In this document: in pieces, positions 1-13,300 of the stretch | How the letters are laid out: each line of letters begins with the position of its first letter | Position numbering within the stretch: position 1 is the first letter of the stretch | Source: Mastigias papua | Taxonomy: Eukaryota; Cnidaria; Scyphozoa; Rhizostomeae; Mastigiidae | Direction of reading: 5' to 3' | Length of the DNA stretch: 64,000 nucleotides | Assembly (NCBI GenBank): GCA_964019165.1 | Contig: OZ025270.1 | Coordinates: 6,348,644 to 6,412,643, forward strand | Position numbers and translations under genes: made by a program | Notes under the pieces: model-generated | Databases searched by the model: none | The model's input: only the letters and a program-made list of their open reading frames with translations | What the model was told of the DNA's origin: nothing

Positions 1-1989
1 ATCCTTGAAAGACGGAAATTTTTGTCTTCAGTCAAAACGTTTAATCCTGCAAAAGGCAGACTTTTGTTTTTAAAGAAGAAAATTGTAGTCTTAATGGCAT
101 TCCACTTAACATCAATGGATCACCCCCACACGCCCTCCCCCCCCCAATTGGCGCGGAACGCTGAAATCATGTGACACGAAAAGGTTCGCTCATTGGTTAT
201 TCGGCACTGGTGGTTCAGTCTTTCTGATGTTTTTGTGATACGGAATCAGTACACAAAAGATTTGAAACTTTTACCTTTGAAAGACAATCTTCAAGATTAA
301 GCATGTTGAATCGCAAAGACTGTCTTTGAAAGAAAAAAATCTCTGATAGACAAATACCTGCCGTGTGCGGTGGGCTTAAGATAAGAGAATGGAATTCGTT
401 TTTATATACCTCTGGTATAAGTTGATACGAACTGATTAGCTTTCGGAAGTTACTTACCTCAAAAGCAAAATATTCTTGTCGGTCCACCACTTACTCCCGT
501 CAGGGTGACTCTTTATTATACTAGACCTTCAAATGTTCGAAGAGGTGAACAATCTAACGGTTTACGCTCTCTCAGTAGTCATGACTAAAAGCATCTAAAG
601 CCTGCCTCTCGTCGCCTGGTTTACATAGAGTATTTGGAAACATGATAATAGCCATTAGCGCAACAAAACTATCCAGTGCTCTAGTCCCAAGAAAATTTCC
701 TTGTGGCCTCAAAAGCTTGAAGACCTCAGGAAGTGCTCTATCCCTAGCCTATTTTGGCTACCCTCCGATAACAGGTTTCTTTACGGTATCTATTTTTAAG
801 CAAAAACATGAATTATTTTGATTATGTTAGTTGATATGTATTAGTTTGTACTTCTTAGCAGAAGCTACACATGCTTATCCAACTGTAAATAAAATGTTTA
901 TTATTATAACTATTATTGTTATTTTTATTATTCATGCTTCTCTTTACTATGTCCGTCAATCACACCAAGCACTATCAGTCTAATGATTTGATCTGAAGTC
1001 AGAGCCTACCGTAAGGATAATTCCTAAAACCATACTATGCCAGAAAAGCCGAGATTAAGCCTTGCGCGATGCTTTTGGCTGCCATGGTCTGTGACTTTCC
1101 AAAATTGCAGGTATCATTTTCCATTGTTTGATATTACATTCAGTGGTGCTGAACATACCTTCTAGCATACAATGAAGTGTTACAAAATGTTATCATTAGG
1201 TGAGATGACCAAACAGAATAAAATAACTTTGAGAGTTCCCGCACTGTCAGAAGTTGACCACACTTTTACATTACATAGACAACAGTCTCGTTTTCCAAGA
1301 CCACAAACTATGGCCGAGGCAGCACCAAAGTAGGCCTACTTTTATGACTTACAAATTGAGAAAATCTAGAGTCATCCACAACATTTATGGACACTTATGA
1401 TACTATAGTTTGTCTATCCGTCATGGAAGTAAATTTTCATAATAGCCAAAACATGACATTCTTCTCAAGGAAATATTAAATGGAGCTGCATTTTGCTTTT
1501 ACTGTATTTTCTTGTATCAAATTTTCAGACCTAAATTTAAGTTATTGCTACATGAGTATTATATTTTGATAACACAATGCAGATAGCCCACGTCTCAGTT
1601 CAAATACTCTGGGCACAAGTGAATAATTGTTAGAGCTTGTTGGAAACCATACAGTTAATACCCGCATAAAAGAACCGCAACGTTTAAGAACCTGTACCCT
1701 AGAATTCTTCAGATTCCTACAAACCAGATACGAAATTTTTGCTCTTGATTGGTTCAGCAAGAAAACTGGGAGATTTCTTTGGATAGAAGAGGACTATTTC
1801 TCAATGCATACTAAGCAGGAGACAGCTTTTGAATACATCAGTTGCATTCTAGACTGTCATTTGTACATAATGTGGCGAATGCTGTAGAAATTCCCTCGCT
1901 CGCTCAATCATTTTAGCTTCCTCGCATGTTTTCTAGTCTAAAATGCGACTCGACTAGCAATATAAAGAAGGTAAGACAAAATAAAACTT

Positions 1990-2440
1990 GAAAGGAGAAA
2001 TATTTTAGGAATATGCCTGCAAAATTGAAGTCAGTATACGTGAAATGTGCTTGTTGAGGGCCCATTCGGCATTTCTTTCGAAGGAGAGCATATGCCAAAG
2101 ATACTAGGGAAATTGCTTTAAATATAGGACCTCATATCTCCTGTTTGCATTACTATTTCGAAAAGGAAAGCCGAAAAATTGTTTGAAAAGTCCTTCTGCT
2201 ACGTGAAAATGTAAATATCTTCCCGGAAAAGAGAAATATCGCGTGCAACACTAGCTATTTGTACGAGGTGACTTTTATACAGCATAAAGCCTATGACGCC
2301 ATCTTTGTTTCTGAAACTGATCAAAAATGATTTTCTCTTCACTTTCTATTGTCTTTTACGCGTTTTGATTGGCATATGGGGATGTAAACAAATGAACTGA
2401 TTGACTGAAAACACTTTTCCTCCTTGCTCCTGGAAATAGC
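1990..2440. repeat. Dispersed repeat, copy 1
   Basis: This stretch matches 5836-6265 in the same orientation along most of its length, with scattered substitutions. Shared landmarks are GGAGAAATATTTTAGGAATA near the left end, TATAGGACCTCATA in the middle, and a GGGGATGTAAACAAATGAAC block at the right. No coding capacity or clear terminal repeats were recognised. It is probably an old interspersed element. Confidence 0.7.
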
Positions 2441-5266
2441 CTTTGCATCCCAAAAATAGGTAAGTCGTACATGACAAGCATACCGTACAAGGTGCTAAAT
2501 TTACTTTGGTAATAAAAGATTTGGAAGTTGCATTACACAAAGGGAGAAAATCGATGGTATTTCTATGTAATGCACAGAATCTTGCAAGTTAGTCCTCAAG
2601 GGTCCATTTTTGATCCTTTCTTTCTGTGTGCAAATAAGCATTGCATGCTATCAATAAGAGAGCGGACCCATATTTTCGTAATATTTCAACCATATTTTCG
2701 TAATAGCTTAAACATTGAGAATGAAACTAATAGCTATAATGTATATATGTGAATCAAACTGCTTAAAATAAACCCTTTTCGCTACATGAAGAAACAAGGA
2801 GAACGATCAGCAGACACCTAATTTTCCCCAAATACTTTATGACTCAGACATCTTCTGTCAATGCCCGATTTGCTAAATTGCAAAAACCAATAAAAGGTAA
2901 GAATTGAAAAAATCACTTACTTGTATAGTGAAAATACAGGAATGCCAGTCTTTGCTTAATAATTGGAATTCGCTCGTTCTGCTTGACTGTGTTTTATATA
3001 TCAAAAGCTGCAATTTATAGAGATTATAGAACCTTCATTTATTAATAATTTCCTGGATTGAACTGAATCAGACTGATATGAACTGACACGAGCAGACACG
3101 TGGTGAAGCAAGGTGAAACCGGGTGGAATTCCTTGAAGAGCACTGAAATTATTCGGGCTTTACTGTTGGAGATTGCAAGACCATAATCAATAAACTGAAA
3201 GTGCTTCAGAGATTCAACAGATGAAAGGCCTATACGCAATAAAGTTATAATTGGTTAGATCAACTTCGCACAGAAATTTGGAGGAACCTAGTTCAAGAGA
3301 GTATAGAAGATCGATCCCTAGATAATTTAGGATTAATAACCAGGCACAAACCCTCTCAATAACTGAGTTTTTTATTTTACTGTAAAACAAATTAATATAC
3401 ACCCCTGTAAGTAAACTAACCACAACTGTGTTTTATTGGTAGAAGAGTAAAAATTCCAATTACCCCTTCATCCTACATTTCAACCATTGCGACTGATAGT
3501 CATTCAGAAATGTTGACTCAACAGTGAATTTGAAATGACATTTGATTTAAATTTTAAATTTAGTGGTACAGATCTCTGTGATATATATGTATATTCATGC
3601 ATTTGTATTATGAAGTATACTGTGCATATAGTATTGTTCAATAGAGTGAAACTTGAAAGGGACAATGTAATATATATCAGTGGCTGAGTACCCCCTCTCT
3701 CATACTGTACTGCCGTTCTGCCTATTGTCTGTGGAACTGTAACAATTAACAAACCTGCTGCGAGCCTATTTATCTGCAATCTGTTTGCAGGTCTATGAGT
3801 TTATGAGATTGAAACGTCTTCCGTTTTACAGAATTTCTTCCTATTATCGTAGCAATGATCTTGCTTGCATTTATGGTAAAGAAGGACAAAGACTATGGTT
3901 CGATAAAGTGGTTTGACTTTTGGCTGAAACTAATTACTTTTATTTTTCTGATTTTGTAATCTATCAACTATGAATACATGCCAGTAATAGAAGGCACATC
4001 CCAGACGTGTCCTATTCAATAATGAAGTCTTAAGCAGTACGGCATTTGATGATCTAGTATTTTGCATACTTTGGAAATTAGTCTATATAAAATTTCATTC
4101 TAATAAGTTAAGATTATAAATCGCAAAGTTCATACAACCATATGTTCTAGAAAGTCGTGCTAATCGAGGCTTTCTGCTCTGGCAAATTCTATAATTCTGC
4201 TCCAAACTTCAGCCTCGAGTCGCTTCTTCACAGAGTTTCTATAAAATGAATTGAACTTTAAGTGCAAAAGATACAAAAAAGAGCCCACCAGTACCCATGT
4301 TGCCCTTATAAATGCTAGAGTAACTGGTCATATCATCAACATTATGTACAACCAAAGAATACAGTAAAGCCCAGAGGCGTTAGGTAGGAAGGAAGTACTG
4401 GGGCCTGACATTATATCGGTTGCTAAACTCCATAGGCGATTCCACCTACTCTAGGAAAGTGCTTTTTGGTTGGTTGATCCTTTCTAGAATAGATTCTAGA
4501 ATGTGACTTGTACGCAAATGAAGGCGAATCTTAATTATGTAAATTTTTCCAGGAATGGTTTAAAAAACTTCACGATTACATATGCGTATTATAAGCAAGG
4601 CACACACCAGAGCACTTTGATGAGCAAAATGCTATGAATGATACTTTGCATTAGCAAAATGCTACCGTGTGCGGCGGCCAAATTGAAAGAATTCAGTTAT
4701 CCCTGGCAGAAAATCCAAACATCAAACAGGCTTGATAATTTTGTTCACTCGTCGAATTTTGCTTCCGTGTGTGGCGATCGGAAGTATTTTGCTTTCTATT
4801 GAACAAAGAAGAGTATGCGTTTTGATTGGCAAGTGAAGATGTAAGCAAATGAACTGATTGGTTCAAAACATTCCCCCCTTGCTTCATCACCAAACAAGCC
4901 TAACAGGTGTAAACATGGTGGCTAACCGGTACCAACAAACGACATCTCACTTTATTGGAGGTTTTGGAATGGAATGCTGCCGGTGTTTGGCTGTAGTTTA
5001 AGAACCAGTGATGTTGGAGACATAATTTTTTCAAATAGAACTAATTTCTATTTGGTGGGAAGTTGCCAATGTGCCAAGAGCTGATTCTTGCACGAACTAC
5101 GATAAGTGTGAACCAGGGTTAACTCCAAGTCTTCAACTTTACAGGATACAATGACTTAACAATGTCTTCTCTATGAATTATAGACTAGTTTTCAGAATTT
5201 TGCACGTCTCATAACTTCGATGATTTAATTTTTAGTCTCCTTTTCTTGAGGAACATACTATTTCAG

Positions 5267-5448
5267 AGCATAGCGGCCAAATGTTTGAGAGCCCTGTCAG
5301 GTCTATTTTCTCCCAACCTAATTGACCAATAATCATGCTAAATGGGCCTAGACTTTGCATGTGTGGTCAGAATTCTGCAAGATGATTGGTCAATTATGTT
5401 GCGAGAAAATAGACCTGACAGGATTCTCAACTATTTGGCAGCCATGCT
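5267..5448. mobile_element. Palindromic MITE, family A copy 1
   Basis: A roughly 180-bp near-palindrome. The left arm begins AGCATAGCGGCCAAATGTTT and continues through CAGGTCTATTTTCTCCCAAC to TTGACCAAT. The right arm is its inverted counterpart, with GATTGGTCAATT, GAGAAAATAGACCTGACAGG and ATTTGGCAGCCATGCT. Three further copies occur at 41073-41271, 49068-49250 and 49705-49887. No protein is encoded, as expected of a non-autonomous DNA transposon. The superfamily is not assigned. Confidence 0.8.
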
Positions 5449-5835
5449 CTCTTACAATGCTAGTGAATTATTATCGTACCACAACTGAATTCCTCAAATG
5501 CTCAGGCGTAGGAGGCAGGGAGTTACAGCCCCTCCAGCCGGGGCAGAAATCCATTTAATTCTTGCAATTTCTTCAGAAAAAGGGACTTTTTAGAAAATAG
5601 CTGCAGTCCAGTTCCCTTTAAAGCTGAAGTCATCTATCGGCTATACTCAGTCGAACATACATTCACGAACATGATATGGCATACATATATAAACTGTTTT
5701 AACGCATCCCAATAGTTAAGAGCATTATGGTATGTATGAACTGCCTTACAAGATTATTTGAGTATTTGCGGCTGACTCACAACGATCACGTCTCACTCAC
5801 AGCTAATACGATTGTAACTCGAATAAACCTTGAAT

Positions 5836-6265
5836 GGAGAAATATTTTAGGAATATGTTTGCAAAAGTGAAATCATTATAGGTGAAATGTGAATGGGGAA
5901 GGTCCACTCAGCAGTTCTTTCAAAGGAGAGTTTATGCAGAAGATACTCGGGAAAAGCTTTAACTATAGGACCTCATAGCTCCCGCTTGCATTAGTATTTT
6001 GAAAAGGGAAGCGGTAAAGATTTAGAAAACTCCTTACGCTACATGAAAATGCAGAAATCTGCCCTGAAAAGAGAAATATCGCGTGTAACACCAGCTTTAT
6101 GTATGAGGTGTTTCTTTTACAGCAAAAAGCCTATAATGCAATCTTTGTTTTTGAAACTGATCAAAAATGATTTTCTCTCCACTTTCTATCATCCATTAAG
6201 TATTTTGATTGGCAAATGGGGATGTAAACAAATGAACTGATTGTTTCAAAACATGTTTCACCTTT
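5836..6265. repeat. Dispersed repeat, copy 2
   Basis: Diverged partner of 1990-2440, about 3.8 kb away and in the same orientation. A third, shorter relative of only the right-hand block (TTTTGATTGGCAA through ATGAACTGATTGGTTCAAAA) is present at about 4815-4880. Class unknown. Confidence 0.7.
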
Positions 6266-7362
6266 GTTGGTGATGGTGGATGAAGTTTGATTTTGATAAG
6301 AAATGTTAGGAGGATAGGACTAATGTCTCTATTGTGCGATGTGATATATAATGCTGGAAGTGTTTAGCCAAATCATCAAAGCAAAATCAAGCTGGAGCAT
6401 CACAGCAAAATCACGCAGGAAAAATACACCCATGTGCTGACATGCCATTCTTGAAGTGTATTGCTGGGCGCGTTTAGGCACCATTGGGCAACATATCAAC
6501 CAGCAATGTTGTGCATTGTTGGAAAACATGTTGGCAACATTTAGCCGTAGCTTTATATGAAATACGACAAGTATGAACATGAATTTATCAGGGCTAGGCT
6601 TTCCAGTGTCCAGGAATTGTTCCAACTGAAGTGGTTCCGTACCATTTTGGATTCGTTCTGGTGGAAACGGGGCCTAGTGCGGGACAGCTGGAACAAAGGT
6701 GCGTTTAATCTAAAATAAGGGACTACTTCTTACCAAAAATTAAATCAGACCGTAAGAATTGCAAAAGCCATGAACCATAGGCATTCGCAAGCTATTCATA
6801 CAAGTAAGGAGAGCTAAAATGTCTGAGACCAAAAATTCCACAGAGTCAATTGATCTGAAGTATAAAATTCGGCACATTGCGTCAATTTATTAATCAGCTG
6901 AAGTATAACAAACTCACGGTAACTTTGTAAGTCCTCAAGTCCTAAAACATAATTCCATTCTTTCTTTTTGTAAGCCTACTATTGGCTCTTCTTCAATACA
7001 TAAAGGTCCTTTTACTTATTATTAGAATTAGCGACATAAAGTTTAACTAATTAATGCTGTCTGGGGACAGTTCATTGCTCACCATTTCACACTCAATAAA
7101 TTTAACACCAGACGTAACGTCTTTGACTGCACGTTCAATTCCAGCCAACATATGGGTGAGCACGTATTATCGAGCAGATGGTGAACATATACATCTTCAA
7201 ATCATTAGATTATAGACAAATTTGTATTCAAAATACAGAATAAAATCAAGGTTCAAATAAAATTGCCAATTAATTGATCCATGATATTTTGGCTTGCACA
7301 ACACTCTATAGTATACTGCTGCTTAAAATAATTCCTGAGTCCATAGGGGATATCCGCCAAAT

Positions 7363-10300
7363 TTACTTGCTTGCCAAATCCTTCATGACTGTCTTGTCAA
7401 ACTGAAATTCACCAAGCTTATCACAATTGTAGCCAGACAAAGAATTGCTGCTGCAAACACCCATGCGTTTCAATGTGCCCTTCATATCCTGCAGTTTCTT
7501 TAAGCTTTCATATTGCTCGGTCACAAAGCTAGTCTCCAAATGATCGGCCAACTGAGGAAAAAGGAACGTTGGGTGTTAGCCTAAAACTTCGACTTAAACA
7601 ACTAGTTATTCGCACTGCCATTTAGTATCATAATGATCAATACACGCTTTTTTCATAAGGAACATACCTCTAGGTCTAGTTTCAAAAGCTCCTTATTTTT
7701 GGACCTCCAATCGTCAAATAGTAGTACTAAAAATTCCTTTATAGTTCCTTAAATTTCACTGCATATTTATTAAGTGCTATACAAATTGTACAGACACAAG
7801 TACAACATTGAAATTCTAAATTTTGCCTTTAATGTTGACTTTAACCTAAAACAAATAACACAAAGTAGGTAGGAGAGGAGTTTTATAAATATAAAAGCAT
7901 AATGTCATTCAGGAAGTATCATGCCAATGCCGTTGATATTATCCAATACAATGTAATCTTCACTTGCATGAGTACAGTACTCGGAATTCCCCAAGCATGG
8001 TGTTGAACAACATTATTTGACCAGTATGCCAATCATCGCAGAGGACATATATCTTACGATTTATAATATAATGGTCGTAAATACAGTCTTTTACATTGTC
8101 GAGTTTCATTTGATTTCATTTCATTTCACAACCTTTGTCAACATTGGTGAAAAATACAATAGTCATGATAACTAATTCTTTCATCCTAATTCTTGATTGT
8201 TTGCAATTTCAAAGTGAAAAGTTCTCTAGGGAATTTTACTATATTAGCAGAAGTTCTTCAAATATTTCGGCATTCTACATTTAGGCTTCTTATACGGTGG
8301 TTCTTTAAAAAAATAGAGCGTGTATTAAAGTTCTGTTATATTCGAAGTAGATGTTGATGGTTTCTTGAATAATCCATAGACATTTCTCTACTGCAACTCT
8401 TAGATATAAAAAGATATACGGTATTGCTTGTAAGAAATAGCAAGTCACATAAATGAAGCACGCTACACTATGATAGTTCAAAGGAACATCGCCATAATAC
8501 AAATAGTTTCTATGATGAATATCACCAATCCACTATATCGACACCGAGGCTAGATAAAAATGGAGTCACCAGGTCCTCTTAACAAAAGAACGAATAAAAG
8601 CATAATGATGACTATGATCCCAAGAAGTTGTCATAAATACTTTGAAATACTATATTCAGATTATAGTACGTGGTTCGCTGAAGCACTAGTTTGAAAGGGA
8701 TTAAGTTTGCTAGTTATCTGGCTTTTTAGATAGTTATTTAGTTTAATTAACGTACAATAGTCACCAAAAGTCCTGGGACACTTTGCACTTTTTGTATTCT
8801 GCAATGAACTTTCATCCCCCTCTCCCTCTGAAACAATGTCGGTTTTTTGGAGAAGTACATGCGATAATAGAAAAACTTCGCGTGCACTCCAACTTCAAGT
8901 GTCCCACAAACGAACCAACATTGTTCTAGGGTGAAGGGGAGGGGTGTGTATCTGTAGCAACTATGACAATATGCAGAGGAAAGTGCTTTTTTATCAGTTT
9001 CTTCTAAGTGTCTCAAGGACTTTTGGCGACTATTGCAGGTTAATTTTTTCAATAGCTATTCAAGTGAATCAGGCACGTGATCTATAGTCTGCGCCCTCAG
9101 GTTCTACTTAAGTAGCCAATTACACATTTTCTAAGCGCTAGATCACAGAATTTGCTGATGGCTTATGAAAACTGATTCCGACTTAGTGTGCAATTCAAGC
9201 CCGCGTAGCTTGAATTACTAGATCTATAATGCTAGCTACCAGGCCTCATATTCAGAAGAATAACTGTCATTTGAAGGAACTTTTGCCAAATACTCTTGAG
9301 TTCTTTATATAATAATGTACAGGGGCTATATAAAAAAATAAGTCTGCATGAAGTATCTCTTTTTCTCTCAACAGGTGGACAACAAAGCAATGAAAATATA
9401 TTGAACGGACGATACAAATTCCTCCTAGCTTCTCATATGTGTGGTGTTTGTTGGCTTCTAAATATCTGATATTAGGGATAATGTTTCTCATGGCCTCGCA
9501 CAAAAATGAACTAAACTTGCAATATGCCAAATGATCAACAGACATATACGTACATGAACATCTTCATATAAGTTCGCTTTTCGCCAGATCTCTTCGATGT
9601 GCTTTGTTACATGCAACTCCAGCTTGTAAGCATGATCCATGGCATCACAGCTACTGCTGAAGGACTTCTTCTGGGGCTAGGAATACATACAAATCATAAT
9701 AAAGAAGAAAAATCATAGGATCAAATCACCATAATTCAGGTCTGCCATTCGAAACGGCATTGTTTCGTATTGGCCGGCAAAAGAAGCGCAAAACGTTTCG
9801 AGTGCGCAATGGAGGAGTACAAACTGTCACCATAGATGCAGCTTTAACTTGTACACACTCTGTGTATCATATGTAGACCTTTTATAGTTGCTTGTCAGTT
9901 TACCTTTGTTTGTCTTTGTTTGTCTAGTATAACAACCTGTTCTGTCTTTCCTTCTTTCGAAGTGTCATTCCTTCTTTCATTTTGAAATTCTCCAATTTTT
10001 TCTCATTTTATCAATCTTCCTTGCATTTCGTCTCTACATAGGCCGTCGCCTATCACCGGCTATCTCTCACTTCCGTTGCACATATCTGTCCGTTTTCTCC
10101 CATTGGTTAATATTGACGTCACGTAAAAAAACTGTTGCAATACCTTCCGATGCAAAGCAACAGGTCACCCCTGATAACCATCTTTCAATGATTATATCAA
10201 CGGGAGAAGTCTATCATAAATGACGAACCTCCCGTCTGCAGACATATCGATTTTAATGGTGTATTGAAATGCACTTACTGCAGTGATGTTCATCAACTGG

Positions 10301-13300
10301 ACGTGGGCACCTCGCAAGACTTGGTACTGCATTAACTGTAAAAGAGTGAAACAAGTATCATACTATAGCAATAGAGCATTATCCAAATGCAATCAAGCTA
10401 TGAGATCATGGTCAAACTTGATCGAGAGCTTTCATGAGCAAATCATGTCAAGTAACCTTTATATCGAGAAATGGGTACAAAGGCTGGCAAACAGCTGTAA
10501 CAAAATGCACGAAAGATTTATTCTATTAAAGTAAATATGAGAAACCCATTATGCCTCACTGTATGAAAGAAACAATTATCAGGACGCTCCTTGGAAGCTT
10601 TTTAACATTCTGATCAACTCAAAAGATATGTAACATTTGCTTAACACTTTACTCGATGTCATGCGCGGATCAGATTACACACTGTTTATATACGCGAAGT
10701 CGTCCATATGAGTAACGTTTTCTCATCTTTCAGAGTAGTGCGGCATTTAATCGAAAAATGACAAGTGGATAAGCATACTTCATTATTCTACGAACACTTT
10801 GATATAATATTCAACATGGTTTGTAGAAGTTCTTCGGCATATAATCCAGTTTCAAAACTCTCACTTGCGACTTCGCCCATTGTTTCGGCCTATTGATTTG
10901 CCACACTTTTTCGTTGGTGAATGAATAAGAGCAGTTTCTACAAAACTCGTTTACAAATCGAGAAAATGACAGGTGAGGCTGAATAGTTTAATTATCAAGG
11001 AATATTACAGTATAAATTATCATAATATATTTCTAAGATTTCTGGCATATAATTTACGTTTTGTCTATAGCACAATATGCTGCTTCTCGGGTGAAGCGCA
11101 GTCACCCCTGCGAGGTATTTTGCGGCAAAACACGAGCTATAAACCCGCCAATCTTCGAAACAAGGGTGTCTTTCATGTTGCAGACAGCTAGTTCTACGTA
11201 GAAAATCCTGGATACGTTAAATTTTATCTCAGGAACATTTCTGTTCTTCGTACTTCTTCGATACTTTCATTTCGCAGTTTGTGCCGATGATGAGAATGAC
11301 TCAGGATTAAGTCCTGGATATACATCCAAGTTTGCACCCCTATAGGCCTATCACAAGAACCCTACCGGTAACACACCCTAATTGATTTTTAGAACTAACA
11401 TTTCATAATGTTTGAAAAGAGAATAGAAAATAAAATAGAACGTAGCTGCCCCATTGGTGTAAGTTTATTTACACCAAAGTAATATCCTCTGTGACAATTA
11501 CCAAACAATATATGCACAAAAGTCATACAGTATCGGTCCTGCCAAATAAAAAGTGGGGGATACGCATAAAACGTTGGGGCTACGGACGATAAAATTGTTT
11601 TATAAAGGCTAAGAAAATCACTGGTATGTAAAGCGCGAGGGCTGAAGCCCCAGCCCACCAGCTACACCCACCAGTCATAAATCACTACGGTACCAGTTAC
11701 ATTTTCAAACCTCAAACTGGCTGAAATGACCCGTTATTAATCAAAATCAAAATATCTATGAAAATGATATGAGAGATCAAAAGCCTTGAATACAGTGGTA
11801 CAGGTAAACAAAACTATAGAGATGATAAAAAGAAAACAATTCAGACTATGCTAATAGACCCATATACCAAGAAAAATGAAGTCCTCACTGAAGATTTACA
11901 AGTGTGAGCCCATTTCTACTCTTATACGAATCCCTGGCCTTACCACTGCCTGCAGTTTTTATACAAAGATCAGTACACCTGACATATTTAGGGATTTTAG
12001 CTCCTCACATCTCCAACTTGTCCTCTCTTGCAATTATAAACTCTTTACAGTTTAAATAAATGCATTTATACCTACATACACATATACCTTACTGTTGTTA
12101 GCACAGCTTATTCATTTGCTAGAAATTTTGCTGTTTAAAAGGGCATCTCAGTGTTTAAATGCACAATTGAATAGTTTTATGCACTGTCCATTCATAAATT
12201 GAGCAAGGAACTCTTCCAGCAATTGTTTACAAAATATTATCAAATGACTTTCAGATAGTCATGTTATTTCCAGGTTTTCATGTTAATACTATACAAAAAG
12301 TAACAATATTCATTGAGGGAAGTAATGCATTTAAGAGAACACAGAATCTCTGCTACATGTGCACTAACTGAGGAAAGAATAACAGATGTGGCCAGTTACA
12401 ATGTCAATATGTTATTGATACTATAGGATAACTTCAATATGTTCAATAGTGCATATCATGAACTTGCATCAGCATACAAACACCCCCTGATGGAATATGA
12501 TCTGAACAAACAAATGAGAGAATTGAATGGGCAATAGAAATGATTTATTTTCAATAAAGGTCTATAGAAGTCTATAGGAAACAGTAGCCTTAAGATCTTT
12601 GAAACAATACAAGAAGATAGGGGCCAAATTGACTGAGGATGGGACTAATAATTGGATGTGTGCATGCATCTTTGTATACATGTATTCATAATAGAGCTCA
12701 CTGTAATTGATGTCATTATCAATCTGATGAAGGGATTGCAGCTATACTGTCAGAAAGCAATCATGTAATTGCAATTTTCAGAACAACAGAAAACTATGAG
12801 GACTTGCAACTAGAACTGCAAGATATCACAAATGAGATCAATACATTCAAAACTCTCATTTGATCATATAAACTAAGAGACTGGATGGCTTTTAGGTGGT
12901 CACTAGAAATTCCTGGCTCTTGCAACTGACATAGAAGGGGCAATTGGAGCCTACACTTGCAAAAGGTGCAAGTGCCCAAAAGACAAGAAACAGGACATGG
13001 CCTTTACACAATGGTCATTCTGTGACAGTGGTCAATATGCAAGGACCTACAAGATCAATGACTTGCCCCACAAAAAAGGAACACTTGAGTCCAAATCTGG
13101 ATGCAAAGCAGGCGCATTTTTCAATGACTTCCTATTGATCACATAGTTATCCACACTCTGCATCTCTTCTTGCTCATCACACACTCACAGACCATTTGCA
13201 AGCCTTGCATATATTACTTCTTTGTGTAGCAGATGTAATTGAGAAGACAAGACGAAAGGTTTCACCAATATCTTTGATATGATAAACACAGATAGCTACG

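Larger units (their letters stand above)
1..7362. other. Gene-free flank with dispersed repeats
   Basis: No open frame here is convincing; all are short, lack recognisable domains and mostly begin at non-ATG codons. The stretch holds a diverged repeat pair (about 1990-2440 and 5836-6265), a related fragment near 4815-4880, and one copy of a palindromic MITE (5267-5448). The lower end is the 3' flank of the minus-strand ferritin gene; a minus-strand AATAAA (TTTATT at 6886-6891) lies about 470 bases past its stop and could be its polyadenylation signal. Confidence 0.6.
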
